64,000 nt of DNA from Arthrobacter sp. HY1533 (GCF_027568515.1 NZ_JANKZF010000005.1:186001-250000), one strand, 5' to 3'. Positions 8,447 through 22,254 are shown, numbered from the stretch's first letter. Made by a program: numbers and translations. Notes: generated from the letters alone by a model not told the origin.

Positions 8447-9259
8447 TCAGCGGCGGGAGAACTCGGAGGCCTCGCGCACCAGCTCCGGGCTGGGCCGGAC
8501 GCCCGTGTAGAGCACAAACTGCTCCTCGGCCTGGATGGCAATGACCTCGGCGCCCGTGATGAGGTGCTTGCCGGCGGCGCGGGCGGCCTTGATGAGCGGG
8601 GTTTCGGCCGGAAGGGCGACGACGTCGAACACCACCTGGGCGTTTGCCACCGCGGCATCGCCGAAGGACTGCACATCCTCATCCGCACCCGCCATGCCCA
8701 GGGGCGTGACGTTGATGATCATGCCGGCAGTGGCATCCCCCGTGGCAGCCAGCCACGCAAATCCGTACAGCGCGGCCAGTGCCTTGCCCCGTTCCTCGTT
8801 GCGGGCCACAATCGTGACGTCCGCGAACCCGGCGTCGTGCAGGGCTGCGGCCACGGCCTTGGCCATGCCGCCTGCACCCTGCAGCAGCACCGAAGTGGCG
8901 GGATCGACCTCGTTGACGGCCAGCAGCCGGGCAATGGCCAGGTAGTCGGTGTTGTAGGCGGTCAGCACGCCGTCATTGTTAACAATTGTGTTGACCGAAT
9001 CGATGGCGGTCGCTGAGGCGTCCATGAGGTCCACCATGGCGATGACGTCCTCCTTGTAGGGCATGGACACGGCGGCGCCGCGAATTCCCAGGCCCCGGAT
9101 GCCGGCGACCGCCTGCGCAAGGTCGGTGGGGGCGAAGGCCTTGTAGACAAAGTTCAGGTCCAGGGCGTCATAGAGGTAGTTGTGGAAGCGCGTCCCAATG
9201 TTGCTGGGCCGTGCGGCCAGGGAAATGCACAAGGTCATGTCTTTGTTCAGAATGGGCAC
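8447..9259 (-). CDS. Shikimate 5-dehydrogenase-like protein (SDH-L type)
   Basis: NAD(P)-dependent oxidoreductase of the AroE superfamily. The 270-residue protein resembles Haemophilus HI0607 (SDH-L) more than canonical AroE: it starts near LNKDMTLCISLAARPSN, keeps the substrate Lys in AVSMPYKED and Asp in YNTDY, the nucleotide loop GAGGMAKAVAAAL, and a C-terminal ITGAEVIAIQAEEQFVLYTG. SDH-L enzymes act on shikimate poorly and their true substrate is unclear. The start is uncertain: the frame is open to a GTG at 9277, and GGAGG lies only 1 nt from the GTG at 9259; I chose 9259 because it gives the family length. Divergent from the carboxylate-amine ligase gene. Confidence 0.82.
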   Translation of the reverse strand: MPILNKDMTLCISLAARPSNIGTRFHNYLYDALDLNFVYKAFAPTDLAQAVAGIRGLGIRGAAVSMPYKEDVIAMVDLMDASATAIDSVNTIVNNDGVLTAYNTDYLAIARLLAVNEVDPATSVLLQGAGGMAKAVAAALHDAGFADVTIVARNEERGKALAALYGFAWLAATGDATAGMIINVTPLGMAGADEDVQSFGDAAVANAQVVFDVVALPAETPLIKAARAAGKHLITGAEVIAIQAEEQFVLYTGVRPSPELVREASEFSRR

Positions 9260-9358
9260 GCCTCCATTGTGCCGCACTTACTGAACTACAATCAGAAGGC
9301 AGCCGGAGCTTTTGCCGCATTGCTGCCACAACTCAAGGATTGCCGAGGGGGCGCCCCA

Positions 9359-10501
9359 GTGAAGATTGATTTCGCAAAGTCTGAACAATCAACGCTGGGG
9401 TTGGAATGGGAAATCGCGCTCGTTGATGCCGATTCCGGTGAACTTGCCGCCCGTGCCGACGACATCTTTGGCAACATTCAGGCAGCACACCCCGAGGCCA
9501 TGGCGGACGGGGAACACCCGCACATCAAGGGTGAGATGCTGCAGAACACCGTGGAGCTGGTCACGGGCATCTGCCACACCGTGGCCGAGGGCACCGAAGA
9601 CCTCCGCCGCAACTTGAACATTCTCCGCGAGGCCGCCGCACCCCTGGGCCTTGACCTGCTCAGCTCCGGCACCCACCCCTTCAGCAATTCGCGCACCCAG
9701 GCAGTCACGGACAAGGAGCGCTACGCCAAGCTCGTGGACCGGACCCAGTGGTGGGGCAGCCAGATGCTCATCTACGGCGTGCACGTCCACGTGGGGTTGG
9801 ACCATGTGTCCAAGGCGATGCCGGTCCTTGACGGGCTTGTCAACTACTTCCCGCACTTCCAGGCCCTCTCGGCGTCGTCCCCATACTGGAACGGTGAGGA
9901 CACGGGCTACGCCTCGCAGCGTGCCCTCATGTTCCAGCAGCTGCCCACGGCCGGGCTGCCATTCCAGTTCCCTGACTGGGCCGCGTACGAGTCCTACGTC
10001 CAGGACATGTTCACCACAGGTGTCATTGACGCAACCAACGAGATCCGCTGGGACATCCGCCCCGTCGCCGGGCTGGGCACCATCGAGATGCGCATCTGCG
10101 ACGGCATGTCATCGCTGGAGGAAATCGGCGCCATTGCCGCGCTGACCCAGTGCCTCGTGGAAGACTTCTCCAACACCCTTGACGACGGCGGCACCATCCC
10201 CACCATGCCGCCGTGGCACATCCAGGAAAACAAGTGGCGGGCCGCCCGCTACGGCATGGAAGCCATCATCATCCAGGATGCGGCCGGCAACGAGAGGCTC
10301 GTCACCGAGGACCTGGTTGACCTGCTGAACAAGCTGGAGCCCGTGGCCGCCAGGCTGGGCTGCTCCAATGAGCTTGCCGACGTGGAGAAGATCATTGCCA
10401 ACGGGGCCGGCTACCAGCGCCAGCGCCGCGTGGCCGCCGCCAACGGTGGCGACCTGCGCGCCGTCGTGCGTGAGCTTGTCGCGGAGATGGCAGCCAACTA
10501 G
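9359..10501 (+). CDS. Carboxylate-amine ligase / glutamate-cysteine ligase family 2 (YbdK-like)
   Basis: ATP-dependent ligase of the GCS2 family that joins a glutamate-like carboxylate to an amine such as cysteine. The 380-residue protein shows the family signature TLGLEWEIALVD at the start, GEMLQNTVELVTG, HPFSNSR, VHVHVGLDH and WDIRPVAGLGTIEMRICD, which form the ATP/Mg and substrate site. The frame is open from 9182 but crosses the divergent gene; the GTG at 9359 following GAGGGGG gives the usual start VKIDFAKSEQ. In an organism with mycothiol a glutathione role is unlikely, so the physiological product is uncertain. Confidence 0.88.
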   Translation: MKIDFAKSEQSTLGLEWEIALVDADSGELAARADDIFGNIQAAHPEAMADGEHPHIKGEMLQNTVELVTGICHTVAEGTEDLRRNLNILREAAAPLGLDLLSSGTHPFSNSRTQAVTDKERYAKLVDRTQWWGSQMLIYGVHVHVGLDHVSKAMPVLDGLVNYFPHFQALSASSPYWNGEDTGYASQRALMFQQLPTAGLPFQFPDWAAYESYVQDMFTTGVIDATNEIRWDIRPVAGLGTIEMRICDGMSSLEEIGAIAALTQCLVEDFSNTLDDGGTIPTMPPWHIQENKWRAARYGMEAIIIQDAAGNERLVTEDLVDLLNKLEPVAARLGCSNELADVEKIIANGAGYQRQRRVAAANGGDLRAVVRELVAEMAAN

Positions 10502-10538
10502 TCCGCACGCCCGCCCAAAGGACAGCCGCGGACGGGCC

Positions 10539-11147
10539 CTATTCGGGCAGGACCACAAGTTCCAGGTAGTCACGCAGGCAGCCGGCCATGTCCACCTTCT
10601 CCGGCGCCATAAGCCACTGGGTCTGAATGCCGTCCCACAAGGCAATCAGGCTGGCGGCTGCACGTTCGGGGTCCACTCCAGGGCGGAGCCGGCCCTCATC
10701 GGCGAGCGCCGCAAATGCACGCAGGTAGCTGCGCCGCAATCTTTCGTAACGTTTGGTAAAAAATTCCAGGCCCGGGTGGTTCTCCGTAACGGACTCGGCG
10801 CAGAGCACCGTATATAGCTCAATCACGCCCGGAACCGTCTCATTGAAGTGCGCCTGGCGGATCACCGCATCCACCAGGGACTCCTCGGGGTCCCTGGGCT
10901 GCCCGCCCCCGGTGATGGAGTCGCGCCAGTTCAGCACGGCCAGCAACAACTCACTTTTGGTGGGGAAGTAGTGCAGAAGGCTTGTCTGGCTCATCCCCAC
11001 CTTGTCCGCCACATCCTGCAGCGAGCCTCCCCGGTAGCCGTGGGAGGCAAACACCGCATGCGCTGCCGCGACGATGTCTTCGCGCCTCTGTTTGGACTTC
11101 GCGTACGGCCCGCGTTTCACCGGTTGCCGGGCTGGGTTGATGGTCAT
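10539..11147 (-). CDS. TetR-family transcriptional regulator
   Basis: 202-residue repressor. The N-terminal helix-turn-helix is clear (REDIVAAAHAVFASHGY, then SLQDVADKVGMSQTSLLHYFPTKSELL, residues about 22-66). The rest is the all-helical ligand and dimer domain. It is divergent from the sugar ABC importer and beta-galactosidase operon (11311-17568), so control of that operon in response to a galactoside or its breakdown product is the natural inference. A 6-4-6 inverted repeat at 11192-11207 is its likely operator. The ATG at 11147 has only a weak ribosome-binding site. Confidence 0.88.
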   Translation of the reverse strand: MTINPARQPVKRGPYAKSKQRREDIVAAAHAVFASHGYRGGSLQDVADKVGMSQTSLLHYFPTKSELLLAVLNWRDSITGGGQPRDPEESLVDAVIRQAHFNETVPGVIELYTVLCAESVTENHPGLEFFTKRYERLRRSYLRAFAALADEGRLRPGVDPERAAASLIALWDGIQTQWLMAPEKVDMAGCLRDYLELVVLPE

Positions 11148-11191
11148 GGAATGTCAGCTTAGCCGAGATCGCACATCCCCAATCTCCAAAT

Positions 11192-11207
11192 TCGAGTACT
11201 CACTCGA
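11192..11207. promoter_or_regulatory. Candidate TetR operator
   Basis: TCGAGT (11192-11197), spacer ACTC, ACTCGA (11202-11207). The symmetry extends further outward with one bulge (CAAAT at 11187-11191 against ATTTG at 11209-11213). It lies in the 163-bp divergent region between the TetR gene and the sugar importer operon. Confidence 0.55.
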
Positions 11208-11310
11208 GATTTGTGGTAGCTTTTCCACATTCCCCAAAACGAGGTGTGTGCGGGACCTCCGGATCCACCGGTGCCGCCGTCACCCTCACGAAGAAGTGAG
11301 AGAACAACCC

Positions 11311-12644
11311 ATGCCCCCATTGACCCGAAGGCAGATGTTGCAGGCCGGACTTGGAACGGCGGCCCTGGGCCTGCTGTCCGGCTGTGCCACACCAGGAACA
11401 AGCAACATCAACGCCGCACCCACCATTGCGCCCGCCGGCGGCAAGAAAATTACCTTGACGTATTGGTCCTGGCTCAAGGATCTGCAAGTTGTGGCTGACA
11501 TTTGGAACGCCGCGAATCCCAACGTCCAGGTCAAGACGGTGTGGATCCCCGGCGGCAACCAGGGCGGATACCCAAAGCTGTATTCAGCGCTGGCCGCCGG
11601 CGGCGGACCCGACCTTGCGCACGTGGAGTTTGGCGTCATCCCCTCGTTCATGATGGTCAACGGGCTGGTGGACCTGACACGCTACGGCGCCGCGGACCAC
11701 TCCGGCCGCTATGACCCCACGCTGTGGAACCAGGTCAGCTACTCGGGCGGGATCTACGGAATCCCACAGGACTCGGGCCCCATGGCCACGTACTACCAGC
11801 CGAATGTCCTGGCCAAGGTGGGTGCCACGGCACCCACCACGTGGGATGAATGGGCCGGGGTTGCCGCGGAACTGCGCAAGGCCAACACCTACATGGACTG
11901 TTTCCCGCTCGCCGAGGCCGGATTCTTCACGGCCCTGGCCGCCCAGGCCGGCGCCAGGTGGTTCCGGGCGGAGGAGGACGGCTGGGTCATCAACATGACC
12001 GACGACGCCACCATGAAGGTGGCCCGGTTCTTTGACGCCGCAATCGACAAGGACCTGGTGCAGACCCAGTACGGCACTTACTCCCCCGGATGGTTTGCCT
12101 CGGCTGCGGACGGCGGCATTGCCTCCGCCACCTCGGCAAGCTGGGGCGATGCCCTCATTGAGGGCGTCAGCGGCGGCGCCGGCAAGTGGAGGGTCGCAAA
12201 AATGCCTGTGTGGGACTCCAGCGGCTTTGGTTCCGGCTACCTGGGCGGATCAACCGTCTCCGTGCTCGCCAACAGCAAGCACCCGCGCGAAGCATTGGAA
12301 TTTGCCGTGTGGCTCACCTCCAGCAGGGAGGGCATAGACGCCGAAATCAAGAATTGCGGCATCGGCTGGTCCCCCTCCCCTGACTTCATCGGCACCACGC
12401 GGCAACAGCCGTCCGACTTCTTCAGCGGCCAAAACTACAACGAGGAAGTCTTCGCACCCGCCGCTCTTGAACAAAACACCGACTGGTCGTGGTGGCCCTC
12501 GCAGCAACAGTCATTCAACATCCTCAGCGACGGCTTCCGGCAAAAGGCCTCGGGCACCACCTTGGTGGATTCCGTGGCCTCCGCAGAGGAAAAAATCATC
12601 CAAGTCTTCAAGAACAGCGGACTGAGCATCAGGAAGGAACAGGC

Positions 12645-12648
<4 letters not shown>
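11311..12648 (+). CDS. Sugar ABC transporter substrate-binding lipoprotein (CUT1)
   Basis: Extracellular sugar receptor of the SBP_bac_1 family, 445 residues. The signal starts MPPLTRRQMLQAGLGTAALG and contains a twin-Arg motif followed by a lipobox (LLSGC, Cys25), suggesting Tat export and lipidation. Conserved parts include ITLTYWSWLKD, GGPDLAHVEF and PTTWDEWAGVAAEL. The frame is open further upstream, but the ATG at 11311 starts the signal peptide. It overlaps the first permease gene by ATGA. Given the beta-galactosidase at the end of the operon, a beta-galactoside such as lactose or a galacto-oligosaccharide is the likely ligand. Confidence 0.92.
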
Positions 12649-17568
<4,920 letters not shown>

Positions 17569-17596
17569 CGGACGCGTAGGCCCCGGGCGGGGCCGG

Positions 17597-17614
17597 TTCT
17601 TAGTGAATTCTTAG
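17597..17614 (+). promoter_or_regulatory. Direct-repeat site, likely response-regulator box
   Basis: TTCTTAG at 17597-17603 is repeated at 17608-17614, start-to-start 11 bp (one helical turn). OmpR/PhoB-family regulators bind such direct repeats. It lies about 70 bp upstream of the PAP2-DedA-regulator-kinase operon, which encodes an OmpR-type regulator, so autoregulation is plausible. Confidence 0.45.
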
Positions 17615-17683
17615 ATCCCGTGCGAAACAGTGGAGAACAGGCCCCCGGGCCGCACCACTGCCAGCCACGAATTGGAGAATTCC

Positions 17684-18520
17684 TTGACCGGATCCCACCC
17701 TGTCCGGGGGCGCGACACCGCTCCACGCGGCCACGCCCGCCCCGGGCACACCCTTCCCCGGCCCCTGCAGCACGCCCAGACCCGGCCCCTGCAGCACGCC
17801 CAGACCCGGCTGGCGGTCCTGCCGCTGCCGCGCTTCTGGGGGCTGTGGGTGGTGCTGCTGTCTGCCGCCGTGCTGGCCACCGGTTTCTATGCCGTGGGCT
17901 CGCCGGATTTCAGCGCGGGTGAGTTCAGCGTTGACCAGGAACTCAGCCACGACCACAGCGGCATCCTGACGGCGCTGGCCATGGCGATGAACTACATCTT
18001 CTCCCCGGTGGGCGGGTTTCTCATGATCGCCGCCGCCTGCCTGTTCCTGATGCTGGCGAGGAAGTCACCGGTCAATGCCGTTGCCTTCGGCGGCTTGGCC
18101 GCGGCCGGCTGGCTGTCCAGCCAGTTCTTCAAGGCAGTGGTCGAGCGCCAGCGCCCCAACCCTGCCCTCCTGTTTGACCCGCTGGCCCCCGAAACCGGGT
18201 CCAACAGCTTCCCCAGCGGTCATGTGGCCCTGGCAGTGGGCCTCGCCTGGGCGTTTTTCCTGCTGGCCCGCAACACCCGCTGGGCCGGGCTTTCCGTCGT
18301 TGCCGGAATTGCGGTGCCCGTTGTCGTTGCTTGGTCGCGCCTCTACATTGGCGTGCACTACCCCTCCGACGTCGCCGCCTCCTGCCTGGCGGCGAGCGCA
18401 GCCGTGCTCCTGTTCACCGGACTGTGGAACCAGTTCCAGGGCCGGGTTCTGCCCCGGATTGCCCTGCTGGGCCGCTTTGGCCCGCTGTCGCCACCGGCCG
18501 CCGCCGGCCACAACTCCTGA
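17684..18520 (+). CDS. PAP2-family membrane phosphatase
   Basis: Membrane lipid-phosphate phosphatase (PAP2 superfamily, for example undecaprenyl-pyrophosphate or phosphatidate phosphatase). All three catalytic motifs are present: KAVVERQRP (KxxxxxxRP), PSGHVAL (PSGH) and SRLYIGVHYPSD (SRxxxxxHxxxD), among about six hydrophobic segments. I chose the TTG at 17684 because GGAG lies 6 nt upstream, giving 278 residues; a longer GTG start at 17630 lacks a good site. The N-terminal extension is Pro/His-rich and contains an exact 24-bp tandem duplication (8-residue PLQHAQTR twice). First gene of a PAP2-DedA-two-component cluster. Confidence 0.87.
   Translation: MTGSHPVRGRDTAPRGHARPGHTLPRPLQHAQTRPLQHAQTRLAVLPLPRFWGLWVVLLSAAVLATGFYAVGSPDFSAGEFSVDQELSHDHSGILTALAMAMNYIFSPVGGFLMIAAACLFLMLARKSPVNAVAFGGLAAAGWLSSQFFKAVVERQRPNPALLFDPLAPETGSNSFPSGHVALAVGLAWAFFLLARNTRWAGLSVVAGIAVPVVVAWSRLYIGVHYPSDVAASCLAASAAVLLFTGLWNQFQGRVLPRIALLGRFGPLSPPAAAGHNS
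17761..17808 (+). repeat. Exact 24-bp tandem duplication in the PAP2 gene
   Basis: The 24 bp at 17761-17784 are repeated exactly at 17785-17808, in frame, so the N-terminal extension contains PLQHAQTR twice. Length is a multiple of three, so copy-number change would keep the frame. Confidence 0.95.
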
Positions 18521-18534
18521 TGGGACGCTAGAAA

Positions 18535-19230
18535 ATGCACACGCTCCTTGCGGCACTTCCCTCATCGCTGGCCGGAGTCCTTGACCCGGCAGCGCTGCTG
18601 CAGGGACTGGGGCCGGCAACCTTGGGCGTGGTGGCCCTTCTGGTCTTCATTGAATCGGGCATCCTGTTCCCGTTCCTGCCCGGGGATTCCCTGCTGTTCA
18701 CGGCAGGCCTGCTGCACCAGCAGCTGAACCTGGCCCTGCCCGTGCTGATCGGGGTGGTGGTCCTGGCTGCCGTTGCCGGCGACCAGGTGGGCTACATGCT
18801 GGGACGCAAATTTGGCCGGCGCTGGTTCAAGGACGATGCCCGCATCCTCAAGACCTCCCATCTTGAACAAACCGAGGCCTTCTTTGCCAAGCAGGGCGGG
18901 AAGGCCATTGTGCTGGCCCGCTTTGTGCCCGTGGTGCGCACCTTTGCGCCCCTCGTTGCCGGCATTGCGCAGTACGACCGGCGGAAGTTCACCCTCTGGA
19001 ACGTGGCCGGGGCCGTCGGCTGGGCCTCCTCAGTGGTGCTCCTGGGCACCTGGCTTGGCCACTACGATTTCATCGCCAGGAACATTGACGCCATCGCCAT
19101 ACTCATGGTCCTGGTCTCCGTGCTGCCGGGCGCCGTCGGCATGCTGCGGACCCGCCGCAACGCCCGGCGCACAGCGCGGCAGGCCGCCGACGCCCCGGCG
19201 CGGGACAATGGGGTGCATGCACATCAATGA
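18535..19230 (+). CDS. DedA-family membrane protein
   Basis: 231-residue integral membrane protein of the DedA/VTT family, which includes lipid-carrier (undecaprenyl phosphate, phosphatidylethanolamine) flippases. Landmarks are the re-entrant FIESGILFPFLPGDSLLF with its acidic residue, GDQVGYMLGRKFG, and ARFVPVVRTFAPLVAG with the essential Arg. About five hydrophobic segments, with a basic Arg-rich C-terminal tail. It starts 15 bp after the PAP2 stop and overlaps the response-regulator gene by 14 bp. Pairing with a PAP2 phosphatase suggests a common role in lipid-carrier recycling or membrane stress. Confidence 0.9.
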   Translation: MHTLLAALPSSLAGVLDPAALLQGLGPATLGVVALLVFIESGILFPFLPGDSLLFTAGLLHQQLNLALPVLIGVVVLAAVAGDQVGYMLGRKFGRRWFKDDARILKTSHLEQTEAFFAKQGGKAIVLARFVPVVRTFAPLVAGIAQYDRRKFTLWNVAGAVGWASSVVLLGTWLGHYDFIARNIDAIAILMVLVSVLPGAVGMLRTRRNARRTARQAADAPARDNGVHAHQ

Positions 19231-19888
19231 GCGGCCACGGCTCCTGCTGGTGGAAGACGATCCCGTCCTGGGCGGGCTGATTGCCCAGTTGCTGGCGGAG
19301 GACTACGAGGTTGAACTTGCGGCCGATGGCCAGCGGGGCCTCCACCTGGGCCTGACCGGCGACTGGGACGCCATGGTGGTGGACCGCGGCCTGCCCGTCA
19401 TGGACGGCGTGGAGCTGCTGGCCGCGTTGCGCCGCCACGGCGTGGCCACCCCGGCACTGATCCTGACCGCCTTGGGCACCACCGCGGAGAAGATTGAGGG
19501 GCTCGACGCCGGCGCCAATGACTACATGACAAAACCCTTCGACGCCGGTGAGCTGCGGGCCCGCCTGCGCGCCATGACACGCCGTTTCGGTGCCGCCCCT
19601 GCCCCGCTGGCCGTGGGCGAGTGGGAGCTGGACCCCGGCAGCAGGCAGCTCCGCTCCCCCTACGGCGAGCCCGTGGCGCTGACAGCAAAGGAGGCCCAGC
19701 TGCTGGCCATGCTCGCCGCCGAGCCCGGGCGCGTGTTCACCCGGCCCGAACTCGTCGAGGCGCTGTTCCACCCGCAGGACGGCCCCGGCGTCATCGACAC
19801 CTATGTCCACTACCTGCGCCGCAAGGTGTCCCGGTCCGTCATCCGCACGGTCCACGGGACCGGCTACCAGATCGGGGATGCCTCATGA
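19217..19888 (+). CDS. OmpR-family response regulator
   Basis: Two-component DNA-binding regulator, 223 residues. Receiver domain: acidic pocket E13/D14/D15, phospho-acceptor Asp56 (VVDRGLP), Lys106 (MTKPF). Winged-helix output domain at the C-terminus ends VIRTVHGTGYQIGD. The ATG at 19217 follows GGGG; an in-frame ATG at 19208 would add three residues. The long open frame upstream is shadow of the DedA gene, whose end it overlaps by 14 bp. It overlaps the kinase gene by ATGA. Candidate binding sites are the 11-bp-spaced direct repeats at 17597-17614 and 20889-20910. Confidence 0.92.
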   Translation: MHINERPRLLLVEDDPVLGGLIAQLLAEDYEVELAADGQRGLHLGLTGDWDAMVVDRGLPVMDGVELLAALRRHGVATPALILTALGTTAEKIEGLDAGANDYMTKPFDAGELRARLRAMTRRFGAAPAPLAVGEWELDPGSRQLRSPYGEPVALTAKEAQLLAMLAAEPGRVFTRPELVEALFHPQDGPGVIDTYVHYLRRKVSRSVIRTVHGTGYQIGDAS

Positions 19889-20877
19889 GGCGGCCGGCCG
19901 CCCCGCCCTCCCCGGGGCCGGATTCGGCACAGCTGCGCCGGGCAGCCCTGGTGGTCGGCGTGCGCATCGCGGTTGCCTGTGCGGTCATGGTGCTGGCCGT
20001 GATAGTTGCCGCCGCCGTCTACATGCTGTACTTGTCCCAGCACCCGGATGAGGTGGCTTCCCATCCGGGCTCCCCGCGGGTCTACGTGGAATCCAGCGAC
20101 ATGCTCCAGGCCATGGGCATCGCGGGACTGGCGGGCATTCTGGCGGCCGGCGGAATCGGCTGGCTGAGCGCCCGGAACGCCATCCGCCCGCTGGGCCGGG
20201 CCCTGTCCCTGCAGCGCCGGTTTGTCCAGGATGCCAGCCATGAATTGCGCACACCCCTGACCATCCTCGACGCCAGGGTGCAGCTGGCTGAGTTGAAGGT
20301 GTCACCCGGAACCGAGGCCGCAGACCTGCTGGCCCAAATCCGCCAGGACACGGCAGCCCTGACCGCCACGGTCCAGGAGCTCCTGCTGGCGGCAACGGGC
20401 GACCCCGACGCGGTGCCCCCGGAGCCACTGGACGCCGCCACGGTGGTGGACGCGGTGGCCGCCGAGCTGGGCGGCCTGGCAGCCGCACGGGGCGTGGAAC
20501 TGGCGGCCGTCCACCAGGACGCGGCCCGGGTGCGGATCCATCCCAACAGCCTGCGCCGGGCGGTGCTGGGCCTGGTGGACAACGCGCTGAACCACACACC
20601 CGAGGGCGGGCGCATCACCATCACCACGGCCATGCGCGGCCAGCAGGTGGTGATTTCCGTGGCGGACACGGGCACGGGCATCTCCGGAATCGACAGGGCC
20701 CGCGTCTTCGACAGGTTTGCCCGGACCACCGAACCGGCAGCAGGGGGCCGGCGCAGCTATGGCCTGGGCCTTGCGCTGGTCAGGGAGATTGCAGTGGCCG
20801 CCGGCGGGGGCATTGAGGTTGCTGCCACGGGCCCGGGCGGCACAACGATGGCGCTGTCGCTCCCCGCAGCCTCCTAG
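19885..20877 (+). CDS. Sensor histidine kinase
   Basis: 330-residue membrane kinase paired with the preceding regulator. Two transmembrane segments (about 20-50 and 75-95) bracket a very short extracellular loop of about 25 residues, so it probably senses the membrane or a partner rather than a soluble ligand. Phospho-acceptor His119 sits in DASHELRTPL; the ATPase part shows LVDNALNHTPEGG (N box), VADTGTGI (G1) and YGLGLALV (G2). HAMP is short or absent between TM2 and the His. Starts at an ATGA overlap. Confidence 0.92.
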   Translation: MRRPAAPPSPGPDSAQLRRAALVVGVRIAVACAVMVLAVIVAAAVYMLYLSQHPDEVASHPGSPRVYVESSDMLQAMGIAGLAGILAAGGIGWLSARNAIRPLGRALSLQRRFVQDASHELRTPLTILDARVQLAELKVSPGTEAADLLAQIRQDTAALTATVQELLLAATGDPDAVPPEPLDAATVVDAVAAELGGLAAARGVELAAVHQDAARVRIHPNSLRRAVLGLVDNALNHTPEGGRITITTAMRGQQVVISVADTGTGISGIDRARVFDRFARTTEPAAGGRRSYGLGLALVREIAVAAGGGIEVAATGPGGTTMALSLPAAS

Positions 20878-20888
20878 CCGGCCGGCCT

Positions 20889-20910
20889 GTTAACCCGGCA
20901 TTAACTCCCT
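20889..20910 (+). promoter_or_regulatory. Direct-repeat site resembling a PHO box
   Basis: GTTAACCCGGC (20889-20899) followed directly by ATTAACTCCCT (20900-20910): two 11-bp direct-repeat units sharing TTAAC. Streptomyces PhoP boxes are built from 11-bp units of similar form. It lies 52 bp upstream of the amino-acid permease start and just after the kinase stop. Confidence 0.4.
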
Positions 20911-20961
20911 TCCGCTAGCCTCAAGGCAGCGCAACACCATGCAATGAAAGGAAGCAGCCGC

Positions 20962-22224
20962 ATGCACAACTCCCCGGGCCTGGCCCGCAGGCTCGGGACG
21001 TTCGACGCCGTGGTGATCGGGCTGGGCTCCATGATTGGGGCGGGTGTGTTCGCGGCCTTCACCCCTGCGGCGCAGGCGGCGGGATCCGGGCTGCTCGTCG
21101 GGCTGGCCGTGGCCGCCCTGGTTGCCTACTGCAATGCCACGTCCTCGGCCCAGCTCGCCGCCGCCTACCCCACCTCGGGCGGGACGTACGTGTACGGGCG
21201 CGAGCGGCTGGGCCCATGGCCGGGCTTTCTGGCCGGATGGGGATTCGTGGTGGGCAAGACGGCCAGCAGCGCCGCCATGGCCATGACCTTCGCCGCCTAT
21301 GCCGCGCCGCCCGGGTGGGAGCGGCCAGTGGCGATTGCCGCCGTCGTGCTTCTGGTGGCCGTGAACTACCGGGGCATCAGCCGGACGGCGACCCTGGCCC
21401 GGATCATCGTGGTGGCCGTGCTGCTGGCGCTGGCCATTGCGGTTGCCGCGGTGTGGGCCGGCGGCACGGACGCCGGCGCAGCCAACATCCCCGGCGACGG
21501 CCTGCTGGCCCACGGCTGGCACGGGATCCTGCAATCTGCCGGGCTGCTGTTCTTCGCCTTCGCCGGCTACGCCCGGATCGCCACCCTGGGCGAGGAGGTC
21601 AGGGACCCCCGGCGCACCATTCCGCGCGCCATCCTGCTGTCCCTGGCCATCGCAGCAGCCATCTATGCGTGCGTGGCAGTGACGCTGCTGGCTGCCCTGG
21701 GGCCCGACGGCGTGGCCTCCTCCGCGGCGCCCCTCGCCGAGGCCGTGGCGGCCGGGAGCTGGGGCGCGGCCGCACCCGTGGTGCGGGTGGGTGCCGCGCT
21801 GGCCTCCCTGGGCGCCCTGCTGGCCCTCGTGGCCGGGCTGGGCCGGACCACGCTGGCCATGGCCCGGGAGCACGACCTGCCGCACTGGCTGGCCGCCGTC
21901 CATCCCCGGTTCCAGGTGCCGCACCGGGCCGAACTGGTGCTGGGTGCGGGGATCTGCCTCATCATCGCAGTCGCTGACCTGCGCGGGGCCATTGGCTTTT
22001 CCTCATTCGGCGTCCTGGTCTACTACCTCGTGGCCAACCTGGCCGCTTTCACCCAGGCAGGCCCCGACCGCCGCTACCCGCGGTTCCTGCAGCTGCTGGG
22101 CGCTGTGGCCTGCCTTGCCCTCCTGGCCACGCTTCCGCTGGCTTCCATCCTGGCGGGGCTCGCCATGTTTGGCCTGGGCATCGCCTACCGGGCGCTGCGG
22201 CTCCGGCGGGCCACCGCCCGCTGA
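20962..22224 (+). CDS. APC-family amino acid permease
   Basis: 420-residue membrane transporter of the amino acid-polyamine-organocation superfamily. The start LGTFDAVVIGLGSMIGAGVF is the unwound TM1 substrate motif (GxGxMIGAG). About twelve hydrophobic segments follow, with LFFAFAGYARIATLGEEVRDPRRTIPRAI split over TM6-7, where the E and the PxRxIP are family signatures. The ATG at 20962 is preferred over 20944 because AAAGGAA lies 8 nt upstream of it. Monocistronic; substrate not predictable beyond an amino acid or amine. Confidence 0.88.
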   Translation: MHNSPGLARRLGTFDAVVIGLGSMIGAGVFAAFTPAAQAAGSGLLVGLAVAALVAYCNATSSAQLAAAYPTSGGTYVYGRERLGPWPGFLAGWGFVVGKTASSAAMAMTFAAYAAPPGWERPVAIAAVVLLVAVNYRGISRTATLARIIVVAVLLALAIAVAAVWAGGTDAGAANIPGDGLLAHGWHGILQSAGLLFFAFAGYARIATLGEEVRDPRRTIPRAILLSLAIAAAIYACVAVTLLAALGPDGVASSAAPLAEAVAAGSWGAAAPVVRVGAALASLGALLALVAGLGRTTLAMAREHDLPHWLAAVHPRFQVPHRAELVLGAGICLIIAVADLRGAIGFSSFGVLVYYLVANLAAFTQAGPDRRYPRFLQLLGAVACLALLATLPLASILAGLAMFGLGIAYRALRLRRATAR

Positions 22225-22254
22225 ACCCCAAAACTGAACGGGCCGGGCCATTGC

